From Varroa destructor (Eukaryota; Arthropoda; Arachnida; Mesostigmata; Varroidae), in contig NW_019211455.1 in assembly GCF_002443255.2 (NCBI RefSeq), forward strand, positions 32,205,778 through 32,269,777: 64,000 bases of DNA, written 5' to 3'. Below, piece by piece: positions 27,001-35,920 of the stretch. How positions within the stretch are numbered: the stretch's first letter is position 1; the number at the start of each line of letters is the position of its first letter. Below the pieces are notes generated by a model. The model worked only from the letters and a program-made list of their open reading frames with translations. It had not been told where the DNA came from and ran no database searches. A program made the translations under genes and the position numbers.

Positions 27001-30000
27001 AATAGATTTGAATATTTTTAATTCAGGTGGCGACGGTTACGATGGAAGCGGGTTGGGAATAGAAGCGGCGGCGGCGGCAGCAGCAGCAGCAGGGGCGGGA
27101 GGCGGCGAGGTACAGCGTCTTCGCAACTTTGCAGTGACGTCGAAGGGGGTGATCAACCGGGGCGACTCGTTCCGCTCAAAAGCCAACAACAGTCGATCAC
27201 TCCAAGCGTCTGCTAAGGTGAGCAGAAGACTAGTAGTTGATCACTTTGCTTATTTTGGTATGATAGATTGCATATTATTGTAAGGACAAAGCCAGTTTAA
27301 TTAGCGAAGCCAATAGTTATACAACAAGAACTACAATCTGAACATGTATTGATAATCTACTAGTAACTGAAATAAAGATGTAAGTGAATACCATTCATTT
27401 TATTAGAAATTGTACAGCATAGGTTGTAAATGTCAATAATCATAATACTATATAATGCATTTTGGACGCAGGTGGGCGTACGATCGGTTAGTCTGCACCG
27501 GCAGCACGCCTCCTCGCTAAATCGCCTTAACGTACCCACGGGCGGCACCGGCAGCCAACGACAAAGGTCACATAGTGGCGGGTCTCAGAACTGTATTCAC
27601 GCCACAAACCAGTCGGGTTCAAACCCTGAACTTCACACAGGTAAGTTTTTATTGCTGCTCACAAAAGTTCGTTCATCGTATACGCTAGGTGAGTCGGTTC
27701 AAGTTGCTATTAAAATAAAATTATGACCCGTTCAACTATTTTCTAAGTTAGATGCTTACCATCCACCAAGTCTGCCGATCTCAATGATTGCTGTTCTTGT
27801 TGTCGTCGTCGTCGTCGTTTGTAGACGCTTCTGTAGAGCGAGAAGCATATGCAACGCTGGCGCAGGTCTCCCCAACCATCGCCCTTCGCGCGGTATCGCT
27901 CTCGGACGGCGGCAGGGTTCTGAGCCAGCTGGAAGAAAGCGGCGGCGCCTTGGTGGCCTGCAATGTTTTTGCAAGCCATATTATCCAACAAGAATCACTA
28001 ATCGATGCTGCAGGAGCCTCGAAGGAGTGTAGGCCTCATGACGACGACGAACTCAACCCCGCAGAGGCTGATGAGGTTTGTCAACTCCCATGAAAATCAA
28101 GTATTGTCTTGTGATTAAAAAGCTTATCTGAGGGTTTTTTAAGAGAGGCCTGACAAACGGAGCCAAGAGACATTTACTGATCATCTACATAAGTTTTAAT
28201 TTCAATTTTACCTATGAAACTCTCTTCTGATGGGGCTGTGTAAGCAAATGTGCCATGACGGACCGCAGTTCTTTAGGACTACAACTAGAGTAGTACGTCG
28301 CTGACGAAACGTCTGTTGTTTGTTAAGATCGATTAACACGAACGTAGATTCTATTTTATGTGTATAAACTCGACCAGCATCATACCATTGTACTCCTTAT
28401 CTATCTAAAATACAAAACAGACTAAAACTTACTCATTAACAAGCAGAATGACACAGCGCTTACTGTCAACTTGATTGTTTTATTGGCGCAACTTCAATAT
28501 GTCGTCAACTTCAGCTTTAGTATCCTATGCCATATGTTCATGAAGCCGGCGACCCAAGTTTCTCAAGATGCCGCAGTTTGCATCAAATACATTTTAAGCA
28601 CAAAGATAATGCTGTCCACTCCTGTCCTAATAACAATGATTCATCATTAATATTGTAATTGTTTATAATTATTGATTCTATTTCCAGTTTTAATAACTTT
28701 TTTCTACCAAAATTTATCGTCGATGATACTCGGTTTTTTTTTAGGTTTAATAACTACAACAGTTCTACCAAGCCTGAACTAGTTCCTTTTGGGAAGAAGT
28801 CGCTAAATTTTCAAAAAAACTTCTATGTTAAAATATCAAGAAGCAGAACGCAAAATCACTGCATTGCAGGCACCTTCACACTATAATCGTAAAGAGAGAA
28901 ATAAATAATTTGTAACTTAATTCATTTTAAGATGTTTATTCTAGTAACTTTATATGCTGATTTCTCTAAAGGTATCTAACCAACGTCATGGGACGTTTAT
29001 GATTTTACCTATAAAATCATATCAAAGCAAGCCTGCTGTTTCTCGTTTGCTAAAAAGGTGAAAATATTTCTCTAATATAACTATAATAATATAAGAAATT
29101 GCAGCGTAAATTAAAATGTGATACTCCCCTTGTCATTATTTTTATGAAAGCTTGAGCATTGTCAAAAATGGATTTCCATGTATAAAATGAAATTATTTTA
29201 TCAAAACTACTCCCGTGACTACAGGACCAGAAGATAAAGTGGTGAAATATTGGCCTGATTGATGGATATGTATTTACAATCTTAACAACGGCTCTATGTT
29301 TTTGTGTGGGCTTGACCTGATAAGAAAACTGCGTATTTAGGGTACGAGTACGGTAAAAACTATTTCCTAGCTAACTGTGTTGCTCTTCGTCGAAATGCAG
29401 CTGAAGGATAACAGCCACCCTGTTCATGTATTGACATATAACTTTTAACGCGAATAGCTACTATTTGCTTTAAAGGACACTGGACGAATTCATTTCACTG
29501 TATACATAAGAATGAACTTCAAATACTTCATACTTCAAATACTAGTCATTGGTTGCAAATGCAGCCTGCGCTTATCATATGATTTTTCTGAATTAACTAT
29601 AGACCTTTATATTAAAAAAATTACGTTGTTGGTCTATGAACGCATACCCTATCCCTGAGTCACATTACTTCTATTTCTGTTCATCGTCATTTTCGTTATT
29701 ATTATCGATAACAGTCGATCGTAGATGATGTCATCTGCGTGGAGCCGACTGCTGCACGACGTTACCGTGTACTCGTTTTGGGCGCACCAGAAACGGGCAA
29801 AACATCACTCACGAGGCAATTTACAACCTCGGAGTACATCTGCTCTTACGACAGCTCCATGGGTAAGACCAGAATAACATACGTCATTTTTCCAACTTTC
29901 TGCCAACTATCTATGGCCGCCAGTTATGGTGGTTCTAACGATGCTTTAGCTGTTTGGTATCAGTCTCCTTCGACCGTCTCAATAAGCCATCGCCAGAGAA

Positions 30001-33000
30001 AGACAAAAAATCACAAGGAATTCTTTCGTATACGTTGTTTCAGACGAAGAGCACGAGAAAGTTGTACAGATTATTCTCAACGGAGAGGAATCAGAGCTGG
30101 TGTTTATTGAACACAAATCTAGCGAAGCACTTGTAAGTATCCAGACTGTTCGAATACCTCTACAAAATTCCAAATAAGCTCCTATGCATCTCTTGCAGCA
30201 TTGCCTACTCGCTATATTTGATCAGATACTGGATTGTCAAAATCGTTTTTATCAACAGACTAACTTACTTTTAATTCGCTGTCACTCTTCTTTAGCCTTC
30301 TCCATCCTTCAATTAATATATTCTTTCTTGGCAAGAATTTTTGGGACTGGTGTTAAAAAAGTTGCTCATTCAGCGTTTGACCCTCTCCGCTGTCGAATGC
30401 GTTTTTACTAAGTTAATTTACCTATGTGTGGAAACTACAGTGGGTCGAAAAAACCTGTACACAACCTTTGTCGTTTCCGGCCTTGCATTGTCGTGCAAAA
30501 AAACGACATTGCCTCGTCCATCGGGTATTTTCCGTTCGATAGCCTTATTCAAGTAATGTAATTGAGTTACCGTATACAGATACAGATTTTTTAACCATCT
30601 AGTTATAGACATTTCGCGGTGCAAAGGCTTCAAGTTTCGCCAAATAGAGGTTGTGGTCCTTTTGAGAGACGCAACCTTACGGAGGACACTTAATATCGAA
30701 GTGAAAAGACGGCTTCTTGCCACTGGTGACGATTCTGTGTAGAAGCCTGTCATTGTGGTTGTGTATTACTCGCTGTTAGGTAAGATGTTAAGAAGAAATA
30801 AGAAGCCTTGTCTTTTTATACTGCTCAGTAGACTCATGAGGGACCTAGACTTTTAATTTTCATGTAAATCCAATGCATTGAAGATGCCTGTCGATAATCG
30901 TATACTGCAATCTATCACCCCGTCCAGGTCACGAATTGCTGGCCCTCCAAACAAGAATCGTAGTCACTTTGGAAATAGAAATCTCGTGCCCAGAGCTATC
31001 AGTTTTTTTCTGCTTTGTATCGATGTGAAACCACCATTCTTCGTCCCTAAAAATAATCCTGTTAAAAAATCTGCCATTGCAGCTGCGTGTTGCTCGATGG
31101 CTTCAATTGCTCCTTATCGATCACAGACGTTTGACTAGAGCGGGCCGCATGCACCAGTTGTAAAATGCCACTTTTGAATTTTGCGAAGGAATTCTTAACG
31201 GTCCTCTCGCTAAACGCTGTACCTAATGTTAAGTCTGTCTCTAAGCCTGATCTTAAACCTAGCCCTAAGCCCAACTCTGAGGTAAATTCCAAGCCTTGTA
31301 ATATCCTTGCTGTACGCGACACAAGTAGCCTGTATTACTTCGGAAGCTGTTTGACTTCGGCAAAAATTTGTTTGACCTAAGCGAAGAAGATGATCTTTTC
31401 TTTTATTAATTTGAAACTTTCGGTCTGAACTCAACATAGAACTTCGTTCACCGCGCAACAGAATTGCAACTGACTTACATATGAAAGAAAACACTTTCAA
31501 ATGGTACTGTAGAAGTAAATAAAGGGTGGACAGGTAACAAGGGCAAAAAGCACTAAAAGCAAGTTTAAAGTACTCGTGTTTCATATCGTGATATTAACAC
31601 ATGGCCAAGTTTAAACATGTCTACATTTCCAGTCTTGCTGGGACTTGTATTGTCGATTGTGTTGAGTATATGATACGTCGTCGGTTTCGAGAAGTGAAGC
31701 TTGTTTCAAAGTTTCGCTAGTTGCAGCAGATGAACGGACAGAGTTTTAGCTTTGCGTAGATATTCCCGTGTCTATGGTCATAGTGAAAAGTGTTAGACTG
31801 TTTTTATTTTGAAGCCGAAAAACAAAGCCAGTAAAAATGTCAGCTGATAATTATACACTGCAGTTCGTCCTCTCGTCCAATTAACGAGCCGTTGGCTAAA
31901 CGGATTCCGGCGGTCATCCTTGGCCTCAGATGGTCGACCGGGGACGCAACGCATCTTCCAGCTGCAAGATGCAATTCTTGAACCTCGCAAACGTGTTGCG
32001 AGCAGTTCAAATTCACATTTTACATAGCCCAAGGATCTAGTCTTTCTTCGGCAGCCTTTTGATTTTAGCAAATAGCAGGATACGAAGAGGCTTTTCTTTG
32101 CTTTCCAATATCATCTTCTAATTCCGATTCGACCTGAAATTATGTTCCTTGCAGCATAAAATTACAATAGACCGATAGACGTGGGGAGATTACTTCACAG
32201 AAATAAATGGTTAGTGAATAACTATAAAGAAAAAAAACAACGTCAAAAAATAGCCCTTATTTCTGTTGCAACCTACAATGTATACAATAGAAATGTCTAT
32301 CTACGGCTATCTTCACAGAGAAACCCAGTAACGAGCTACCAGCCCGATGCGTATCTGGTGGTCTATTCAATGACGTCTAAGAGCTCCTTCGGTGCAGCCA
32401 AAGAGTTCCTTCAGGTAATTACCGACTTCACTGTCGTGCTTGAGTAAAGAACAAGTATGGCCAAGTATGAAACTTAGGTATTATGGTAATGCTGATTTTT
32501 TACGTATAGAATTTTCACTTTGACTGTTAATTCAAAAACGTTTCGAATTAGAATCGGTCGAATCAATTTAGCTAATAATACGCGAATGTATATACGCCTT
32601 TGAGATAAGTGCACAGAACATTAAGTGAAATCAGAACTATTACTGAGATCCTCGTTGCTTTGAAATGCATTATTTTCACCGATTTAAGACGATTCGCAAG
32701 TGGGATAACATGGCGGCTCGAGCCGTCATCCTTGTCGCGAATAAGACCGACCTCGTGCGACTTCGAGCTATCTCCACAAGCGGTTAGTAATCGTTGCTAT
32801 TCCTACTGTTATTACTCGATTAAGCTTCATCTATTTTCTCTCTGGGTTATAGAAACCTATTTTTTTTTTTTTTTTTTTGGTTCTAAACTATAGTTGTTAT
32901 TATAACTGAAATATTGTTTGTTTCTCAAAAGCTACATACATCTCCTACGCTTCAGGTATTAGGATCACATCGATAACCACCGCCGTACAACATAGGTGCT

Positions 33001-35920
33001 CCAAAATTATATCTCAACTAACCTCTTATATTTACTAAAACAAGGGGATGATTAAGACAGTTAGGGACTGATAAGTCTCATTTCGTCAATTTTAGAGGGT
33101 CGAAGTTTCGCAAGTGGCGAAGGTATCAAATTTATTGAGACGTCGGCGGGAATAAATCATAACGTCGATGAGCTCCTGGCTGGGCTCCTGCACCAGATAC
33201 GGCTCAAACAGCAACTGGTATGTATACACATAAAAAACACTCTTTCCTATAAAATAAACGTGCGTCGTTAGAACTATCCGCTATTTTGGATCACATAGCC
33301 GTCAAGGTGCGCGTTGGTAGTGTATACCTTTTAGCGATCAGATAATAAAAATATATAGCTTTAATATTAACTAATCCAGAGTCTGTAAACAAAAATGAAT
33401 CTCCAGTATCTAAAACTAATGGGTAATTATCAAGTTATTGCTTGCTTTTCGCCAGTCTCTTGCTCCTTACAGCATATATATATAATCACTGTGTATGAAT
33501 AAGTTCAATAATATGTTCGTAGGAGTTCATCATGATATACGATCGAATTTCGAAAATATTCTTAGTATACTTATTTACCAATAGACCGGACACAAGTCTA
33601 AAAGGAAACCCACAACTTTGCCAACGTCAGGTGGGTATTGGCTTATACTAACCATAATAGTTGCTTTTTCTCGAAAACTTTATTTCGGCTGATGTCTATA
33701 TTTTTTGAGGCGACTTATTAATAAATGGTTTAATAGGCGATACCGATGCAAGGCTTAAGGAAGCACTGAAAGTTTGTCCGAATTTAAGGGTAGCGGTATT
33801 AGGGGTTACCTTCAAGTTTAAACAGCACGTTTATAGTTTTGATTGCTGCTATGCACGACGGAAGGAGGTTAGGGGCGTGCATTCTGCAGACGTCGATTTG
33901 TTTATAGAAATTTTAATTAATAAAAGCAGATATAATATCCGGGAACACAATAGCAAACATAAGACTGCTAAAAAGCTCTCAGAGCCTGGACTCTAAGAGT
34001 ATCAGCTTATTATAAACATAAATCTATAAATACTATAAATGAGTGCCCTTAAGACACTCTGTGTGTAATGTAAAACTTATGACAGGCTGAAGGATCTGGA
34101 CGCTTCATCTTCTAATACCTACCCATTATTTACATACACAGATTGATAATACATCTGTATTAATTGCTACGATTTATGTACAAGACCCGCGTTTATATTT
34201 TCTGTTATACTGATGTGCAATTTGGCGCTCGAAGTTTCTTTGCTAAACAATATAGGAACAGTTCGATATGCTTATTTACAAATTTCCTTTCAGTTTTACC
34301 AGATAAGTGATGATTTATTTATCTCCTCTACTTTTAAAAAGTCTTCCAATAGGAAAAAATAATTATATACACTCACAGCGTTCACTTTTGGGAATCCGTG
34401 TCATTCTAGTGAACTTCTCATCCGGGTTGATCAGCGTAGTAAGACAAGAAAAAACCTGTTTAAGAAAAGACATGTTTGAGACGTTGAAGGTCTCACATTG
34501 TTTTCCGTTTTTGGTCGATGGATATGTTGGATATAAAAAAATTCTATCGGTTCTGTGATAGAATTAGATGAAGAATAGGTTCATTAATAGCTATTAGAAG
34601 TTTATTAAATTTTAGATGTAGCGATGCTCTTATTGTTACTTAACATTATATATCATAGTATTTTTCACTTATTTGAAATTTCCGTCGGATTTAAATTCAG
34701 CGCCAAAGAACGCAGTGACTGCGTACCGTTCGCTATATATATAGCGCAGTGTTAGATACATATGAGTCTAACCGTCTCAGTTTCTCAACTTTCATCGTTC
34801 GAAGCACATTTTTCGGATTTTTTTGCAAAATTTTTATCATTTCAAGTTATTTGCACTACAAGAAGAAGCATGCGGATATGAAACTTTTTAATGCTGGACC
34901 ATTTCATGCTTGGTGTCTAAAGCGGCAATTTCCCATCACGACCTATCATCACGATCTAATCACGACCTTTTTTAGGTTATCGTGTTTAGCATAACATAGT
35001 CTAGTAGACACTATAGCGGACGTTGACATCTTCGTGCTATTTCAGTTGATTATCTAAAATAAAATTGTTGTCCGTATGTAGATTGGGGAGTACTTGATAT
35101 AACTTCTTGCGTGCTTTTTGTTCATTGATGATCCAGACATTTCTCGAGTTACTCTGTGGAAGGAACTCTAATGAAGTATTCTTCATTGTATTAACTGCTG
35201 TCAAGGTCGCGGTATTGTGAAGTTGAAACCGTTCCTGATAATTTCTTATCATCCGTCTAAAGCACGTCAGCATCAACTTGGCGGTGGAGCTGTTGTGCAT
35301 CCTTTTTTAGCGGGTCCTGTATTTCTTTCTCCGCTACTGGTTATTTTACTGCACACAAACTGTATTTCCCAGCATGGCCCGCCCAGTTATAGTTTCGTGC
35401 GGGAAACCGGCCATCTGATAGATGGCCTAACAGCAGTGCCGGACGTAAAGCTCGAAGCATTCCTACTTCTCTTTTCAACCGGAAAAGATACATCGATATA
35501 GCGGAAGTACGCAGATGTGTGAAAAAAGATTCCTCATTCCCATATATAAAAATTGGTCCTAAACGTAAACGTAAAGAGGCTCGTTTATTAATAATGAGTC
35601 GTTTAGCGAAAATAGTAATATATTACGATTACTACCATTTTCTTAATTTTGTCTCTTTGCAGTTGATTAAGCGTAGTGCTTCGCAACGCAGCCAAGGTAC
35701 CACTCTTAAGATTTTGCCCCTAATGCGAACAAGGACGTCCCCAGTGATGCAGAACGGCTCGCTAAACCAAACGCCTGGCGACCTACCAGGTGACTGTCAC
35801 GGCGCGACGCACAAGCGACCGCTGAGGGCCAAGATGTTCCTCAAGAAGATCCTTCGAAAGGCTTGCGGTACCTTCAGCGGTGCGGCTCACAGCAGCTGCG
35901 ACAACTTGCACGTCCTATAA
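4686..35920 (+). CDS. Rgk: RGK-family (Rad/Gem/Rem-like) small GTPase gene, 13 coding exons, 5' end not found
   Basis: Joined exons: 4686-5173, 10173-10312, 17124-17333, 20840-21177, 27027-27217, 27472-27640, 27825-28075, 29715-29862, 30044-30132, 32319-32414, 32701-32782, 33096-33217, 35663-35920 (TAA 35918-35920). From 27027 to the stop every exon joins in phase. RGK proteins are plasma-membrane GTP-binding proteins that inhibit high-voltage-activated calcium channels through the beta subunit and affect cytoskeletal signalling. Seen here: P-loop GAPETGKTS, G4 ANKTDL, G5 ETSAG, no canonical DxxG switch-II motif (FIEHKSSEAL instead, as in fly Rgk proteins), and a C-terminus ending CDNLHVL, close to the conserved RGK end, with no CaaX prenylation box. 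The N-terminal extension is long and low in complexity, as in insect homologues. Two joins (first to second, fourth to fifth exon) do not keep phase, so a small exon or an alternative splice site is missing there. Family assignment is firm; the orthologue name is by similarity only. Confidence 0.85.
5335..5351 (+). repeat. Poly-G run of 17
   Basis: Seventeen consecutive G in the intron 160 bases after RGK exon A. Long G runs are rare in this AT-rich window and can form four-stranded structures. Confidence 0.95.
7060..7113. repeat. Two adjacent perfect hairpins
   Basis: CGCTGCAGCCGTC at 7060-7072 and its exact reverse complement at 7077-7089 are separated by AAGC. Eight bases later CCTATTA (7097-7103) and TAATAGG (7107-7113) form a second stem with a TGT loop. 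Confidence 0.9.
9319..9345. repeat. (TA)n microsatellite
   Basis: About 13 uninterrupted TA units in the intron between RGK exons A and B. Nothing else was seen in the surrounding 5.0-kb intron apart from the poly-G run, the hairpins at 7060-7113 and a 19-base T run at 9997-10015. Confidence 0.95.
10173..10312 (+). CDS. Rgk: RGK gene, exon B
   Basis: The acceptor ttgtgttttcag precedes 10173 and the donor CAG|GTGAAT follows 10312. The frame reads GGAGTMMEQVPGENVVGGG, then RYSIDYTTLTEMDRMRVMQQ. It needs one base from the previous exon and ends in phase 0, which joins cleanly to the exon at 17124. GC content is well above the flanking intron. Joining it directly to exon A would put it out of frame. 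Confidence 0.72.
10313..15939. other. Intronic stretch of the RGK gene, nothing recognised
   Basis: Between RGK exon B and mariner copy 1. Only short random-looking open frames were seen on either strand; the longest, on - at 14838-15134, has hydrophobic low-complexity composition and no recognisable domain. Confidence 0.5.
15940..16990 (+). mobile_element. Decayed mariner-type transposon, copy 1
   Basis: Fragments of a mariner transposase read on + in several frames. At 16220-16264 the reading DVNLNDKPCSEWPRS matches the DKPRSGRP stretch after the N-terminal helix-turn-helix. At 16758-16943 the reading METLSHSSHNPGIAPFEYYL, continuing LFRSITHS and VRKWVAF, matches the C-terminal LPHPPYSPDLAPSDYHLF region. 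The catalytic Asp-containing middle is scrambled, so the copy is inactive. A subterminal motif near 15955-15972 (agccaacagatggcgccag) is shared with copy 2. Terminal repeats were not resolved. Confidence 0.72.
17124..17333 (+). CDS. Rgk: RGK gene, exon C (poly-Gln and basic Ser motif)
   Basis: The acceptor attggcag precedes 17124 and the donor CAG|GTACGA follows 17333; the exon is 70 codons, phase 0 to 0. It encodes GDGWSRKGADLWGTSG, then RRHRRSASRGSF, a run of seven glutamines and KRGNSPQ. RRSAS and RGS-type sites resemble the basic serine sites that vertebrate RGK proteins use for 14-3-3 binding and kinase control; whether that applies here is inference. The exon starts only about 130 bases after a mariner relic. 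Confidence 0.78.
18030..18081. repeat. (AT)25 microsatellite
   Basis: A pure AT dinucleotide run of about 52 bases in the intron between RGK exons C and D, the longest such run in the window. Confidence 0.95.
18428..18622 (+). other. Candidate alternative RGK exon, Asn-rich then Pro/Ser-rich
   Basis: A frame open from 18413 to 18727 without an ATG reads NGLLLNINNINNNNNNNANT, then REQLPLHTPPHSRAATPPAI and PERSVSQ. It lies on the sense strand between exons C and D, both phase 0. An acceptor-like cgccag precedes 18428 and a weak donor TCA|GTCAGC follows 18622; both would be phase 0. Low-complexity DNA can give open frames by chance, and other frames here are partly open too. Confidence 0.22.
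18783..19800 (+). mobile_element. Decayed mariner-type transposon, copy 2
   Basis: The left end begins near 18783 with aaggttggtgagaaagttc, a typical mariner inverted-repeat start, followed by gagccgacagatggcgccag, shared with copy 1. Conceptual reading gives IQDKPHSRPS (linker after the helix-turn-helix), VTHTTVVNSLYALC (second helix-turn-helix) and, near 19670-19780, MQHSQEGKH and GIYQLPRRS, matching the C-terminal MQHSLAGKHF and GIxxLPERW. Many stops and frameshifts. A matching right inverted repeat was not found. Confidence 0.7.
20840..21177 (+). CDS. Rgk: RGK gene, exon D (His/Ser/Gln-rich)
   Basis: The acceptor cacattgcag precedes 20840 and the donor CAG|GTACCA follows 21177. It begins in phase 0, reading ACISSPVLSYRTPMGNASSL, followed by a Ser/His/Asn-rich stretch and a basic end GRSQSVRTAKRPQTLENS. 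With the 21178 donor it ends in phase 2, which does not match exon E. An internal donor CAG|GTAGCC at 20919 would end it in phase 1 and fit exon E exactly. Either there are two isoforms or a small exon is missing. Confidence 0.75.
22630..23690 (-). mobile_element. Decayed mariner-type transposon, copy 3
   Basis: At 22851-22633 on - the reading SLFQKGYDLPLVELEAAGER resembles the C-terminal FYxxGIxxLPERWxKCV tail of mariner transposases. Several blocks are collinear with copy 4: 22889-22950 with 30751-30812, 23310-23395 with 31308-31375, 23500-23545 with 31509-31550, and 23640-23690 with 31750-31805. No intact frame remains and the catalytic core appears deleted. Confidence 0.5.
24051..24692 (+). 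pseudogene. FADD-like death-effector plus death-domain adaptor, interrupted, nested in an RGK intron
   Basis: FADD adaptors link death receptors or the arthropod IMD complex to a caspase-8/DREDD-type caspase. Reading + from the acceptor-like gtcaacag before 24051: ISVMYALYARKALTEKFSEH, then LLALDGILKAGDASRF and RFEMLLTESDLKEGHELIKK. The last matches the FxMLLexxDLexGHxELL end of the FADD death-effector domain. A linker is followed by DSMRLAQKLER (death-domain helix 1), then TGA at 24318-24320. In the +1 frame (24349-24480) comes LAFDISSGIEQDTVTMIYIE and VEQRTKWLALKN (helices 2-5); from about 24477, back in the first frame, EPSFSWARLMEALQ (helix 6) and a C-terminal tail to TAG at 24690-24692. 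One stop and two compensating shifts: a pseudogene, or assembly indels. A 33-base intron (24316-24348) is formally possible but too short. It could also be another DED/DD protein. Confidence 0.5.
26062..26117 (-). repeat. tRNA-like (Ser/Leu-type) remnant or SINE head
   Basis: On - the sequence reads tgccgcgtggccgagatg, an acceptor-like 7-mer followed by the TGGCCGAG start of a class II tRNA D arm (A box, 26110-26100), then ggttcgatccc (B box, 26085-26075). The boxes are only about 14 bases apart, so anticodon and variable arms are missing, and the T stem pairs poorly. It is not a functional tRNA; a decayed tRNA gene or a tRNA-derived SINE with a pol III-type promoter fits. Confidence 0.45.
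27027..27217 (+). CDS. Rgk: RGK gene, exon E (poly-Ala, conserved NRGDSFR motif)
   Basis: The acceptor tttaattcag precedes 27027 and the donor AAG|GTGAGC follows 27217, phase 1 to 0. It encodes GDGYDGSGLGIE, nine alanines, a glycine run, then LRNFAVTSKGVINRGDSFRS. The TSKG-NRGDSFR segment matches the conserved stretch upstream of the G domain in insect RGK proteins, which ties the low-complexity exons to this gene. The alanine tract is coded by mixed GCG and GCA, so it is not a pure trinucleotide repeat. Confidence 0.85.
27472..27640 (+). CDS. Rgk: RGK gene, exon F
   Basis: The acceptor ttggacgcag precedes 27472 and the donor CAG|GTAAGT follows 27640, phase 0 to 1. It encodes VGVRSVSLHRQHASSLNRLN, then QRQRSHSGGSQNC and a short neutral end. 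The basic serine-rich composition is typical of the region just before the RGK G domain. Confidence 0.82.
27825..28075 (+). CDS. Rgk: RGK gene, exon G (acidic end before the G domain)
   Basis: The acceptor cgtcgtttgtag precedes 27825 and the donor GAG|GTTTGT follows 28075, phase 1 to 0. The split codon makes Asp, then ASVEREAYATLAQVSPTIAL and a helical middle, ending in acidic HDDDELNPAEADE. The intron just upstream carries a (GTC)n run that also creates spurious open frames on both strands. I recognise no fold in this exon. Confidence 0.78.
29715..29862 (+). CDS. Rgk: RGK gene, exon H (P-loop)
   Basis: The acceptor ttatcgataacag precedes 29715; it was chosen over the TAG at 29722-29724 because only it keeps phase 0 with the previous exon. 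The donor GG|GTAAGA follows 29862, phase 1. It encodes the first beta strand RRYRVLVLG and the G1 P-loop GAPETGKTS at 29781-29807, followed by LTRQFTTSEYICSYDSSM, which corresponds to switch I and its lead-in in RGK proteins. Confidence 0.9.
30044..30132 (+). CDS. Rgk: RGK gene, exon I (switch II equivalent)
   Basis: The acceptor gttgtttcag precedes 30044 and the donor CTT|GTAAGT follows 30132, phase 1 to 0. It encodes DEEHEKVVQIILNGEESELV, then FIEHKSSEAL. The position where most small GTPases carry DxxG holds EHKS instead; loss of that motif is a hallmark of the RGK family and goes with unusual GTP hydrolysis. Confidence 0.9.
30400..32060 (-). mobile_element. Decayed mariner-type transposon copies 4 and 5 (tandem or nested)
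   Basis: Reading on -, from high to low coordinate: TAFSERTVKNSFAKFKSG (31240-31180, second part of the helix-turn-helix region), LLHRIVTSGKK near 30745 (mariner FLHRIVTGDEKW, with the catalytic aspartate region lost), QLHYLNKAIERKIP and VVFLHDNARPETTKVV at about 30550-30470 (the HDNARPH catalytic motif). A second fragment at about 31990-31880 repeats the helix-turn-helix region as ARNTFARFKNCILQLEDA followed by PGRPSEAKDDR, so two copies are joined or nested. The block separates RGK exons I and J. Confidence 0.68.
32319..32414 (+). CDS. Rgk: RGK gene, exon J
   Basis: The acceptor atcttcacag precedes 32319 and the donor CAG|GTAATT follows 32414; 32 codons, phase 0 to 0. It encodes RNPVTSYQPDAYLVVYSMTS and KSSFGAAKEFLQ, the conserved DAYxVVYS strand and following SSFxxA helix of Ras-like G domains. 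Confidence 0.9.
32701..32782 (+). CDS. Rgk: RGK gene, exon K (NKxD motif)
   Basis: The acceptor cgattcgcaag precedes 32701 and the donor GCG|GTTAGT follows 32782, phase 0 to 1. It encodes WDNMAARAVILVANKTDLVR, with the guanine-specificity motif NKTD at 32740-32751. The acceptor has a weak pyrimidine tract but is the only one that keeps phase. Confidence 0.88.
33096..33217 (+). CDS. Rgk: RGK gene, exon L (G5 motif, last G-domain helix)
   Basis: The acceptor gtcaattttag precedes 33096 and the donor CTG|GTATGT follows 33217, phase 1 to 0. It encodes EGRSFASGEGIKFIETSAG, with the G5 motif ETSAG at 33137-33151, then INHNVDELLAGLLHQIRLKQ. The sequence INHNVDELL is close to identical in fly Rgk proteins. 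Confidence 0.9.
33218..35662. other. Terminal RGK intron, no gene recognised
   Basis: Holds the palindromes at 34711-34746, a hairpin at 35409-35427 (GGCCATCT-GAT-AGATGGCC), and overlapping open frames on both strands between 35037 and 35501 that I could not assign to any family. Confidence 0.5.
34711..34746. repeat. Two inverted repeats in the RGK terminal intron
   Basis: CGCAGT-G-ACTGCG (34711-34723) is followed by the 16-base perfect palindrome CGCTATATATATAGCG (34731-34746). Both could form small hairpins. Confidence 0.85.
35663..35920 (+). CDS. Rgk: RGK gene, terminal coding exon M (basic C-terminus)
   Basis: The acceptor tgtctctttgcag precedes 35663 and the stop TAA is at 35918-35920; 85 codons plus stop. 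A basic segment (KRPLRAKMFLKKILRKACG) precedes the end SSCDNLHVL. In RGK proteins this polybasic region binds membrane phosphoinositides and calmodulin, and the cysteine-containing end is conserved but not prenylated. The 2.4-kb intron before it is the longest in the 3' half of the gene. Confidence 0.9.
   Translation: MIKRSASQRSQGTTLKILPLMRTRTSPVMQNGSLNQTPGDLPGDCHGATHKRPLRAKMFLKKILRKACGTFSGAAHSSCDNLHVL

Noticed and set aside
27743..28032. Several overlapping + and - frames around RGK exon G
   Set aside because: They come from the (GTC)n run and high GC of exon G; only the frame giving DASVEREAYATL joins both neighbouring exons in phase.
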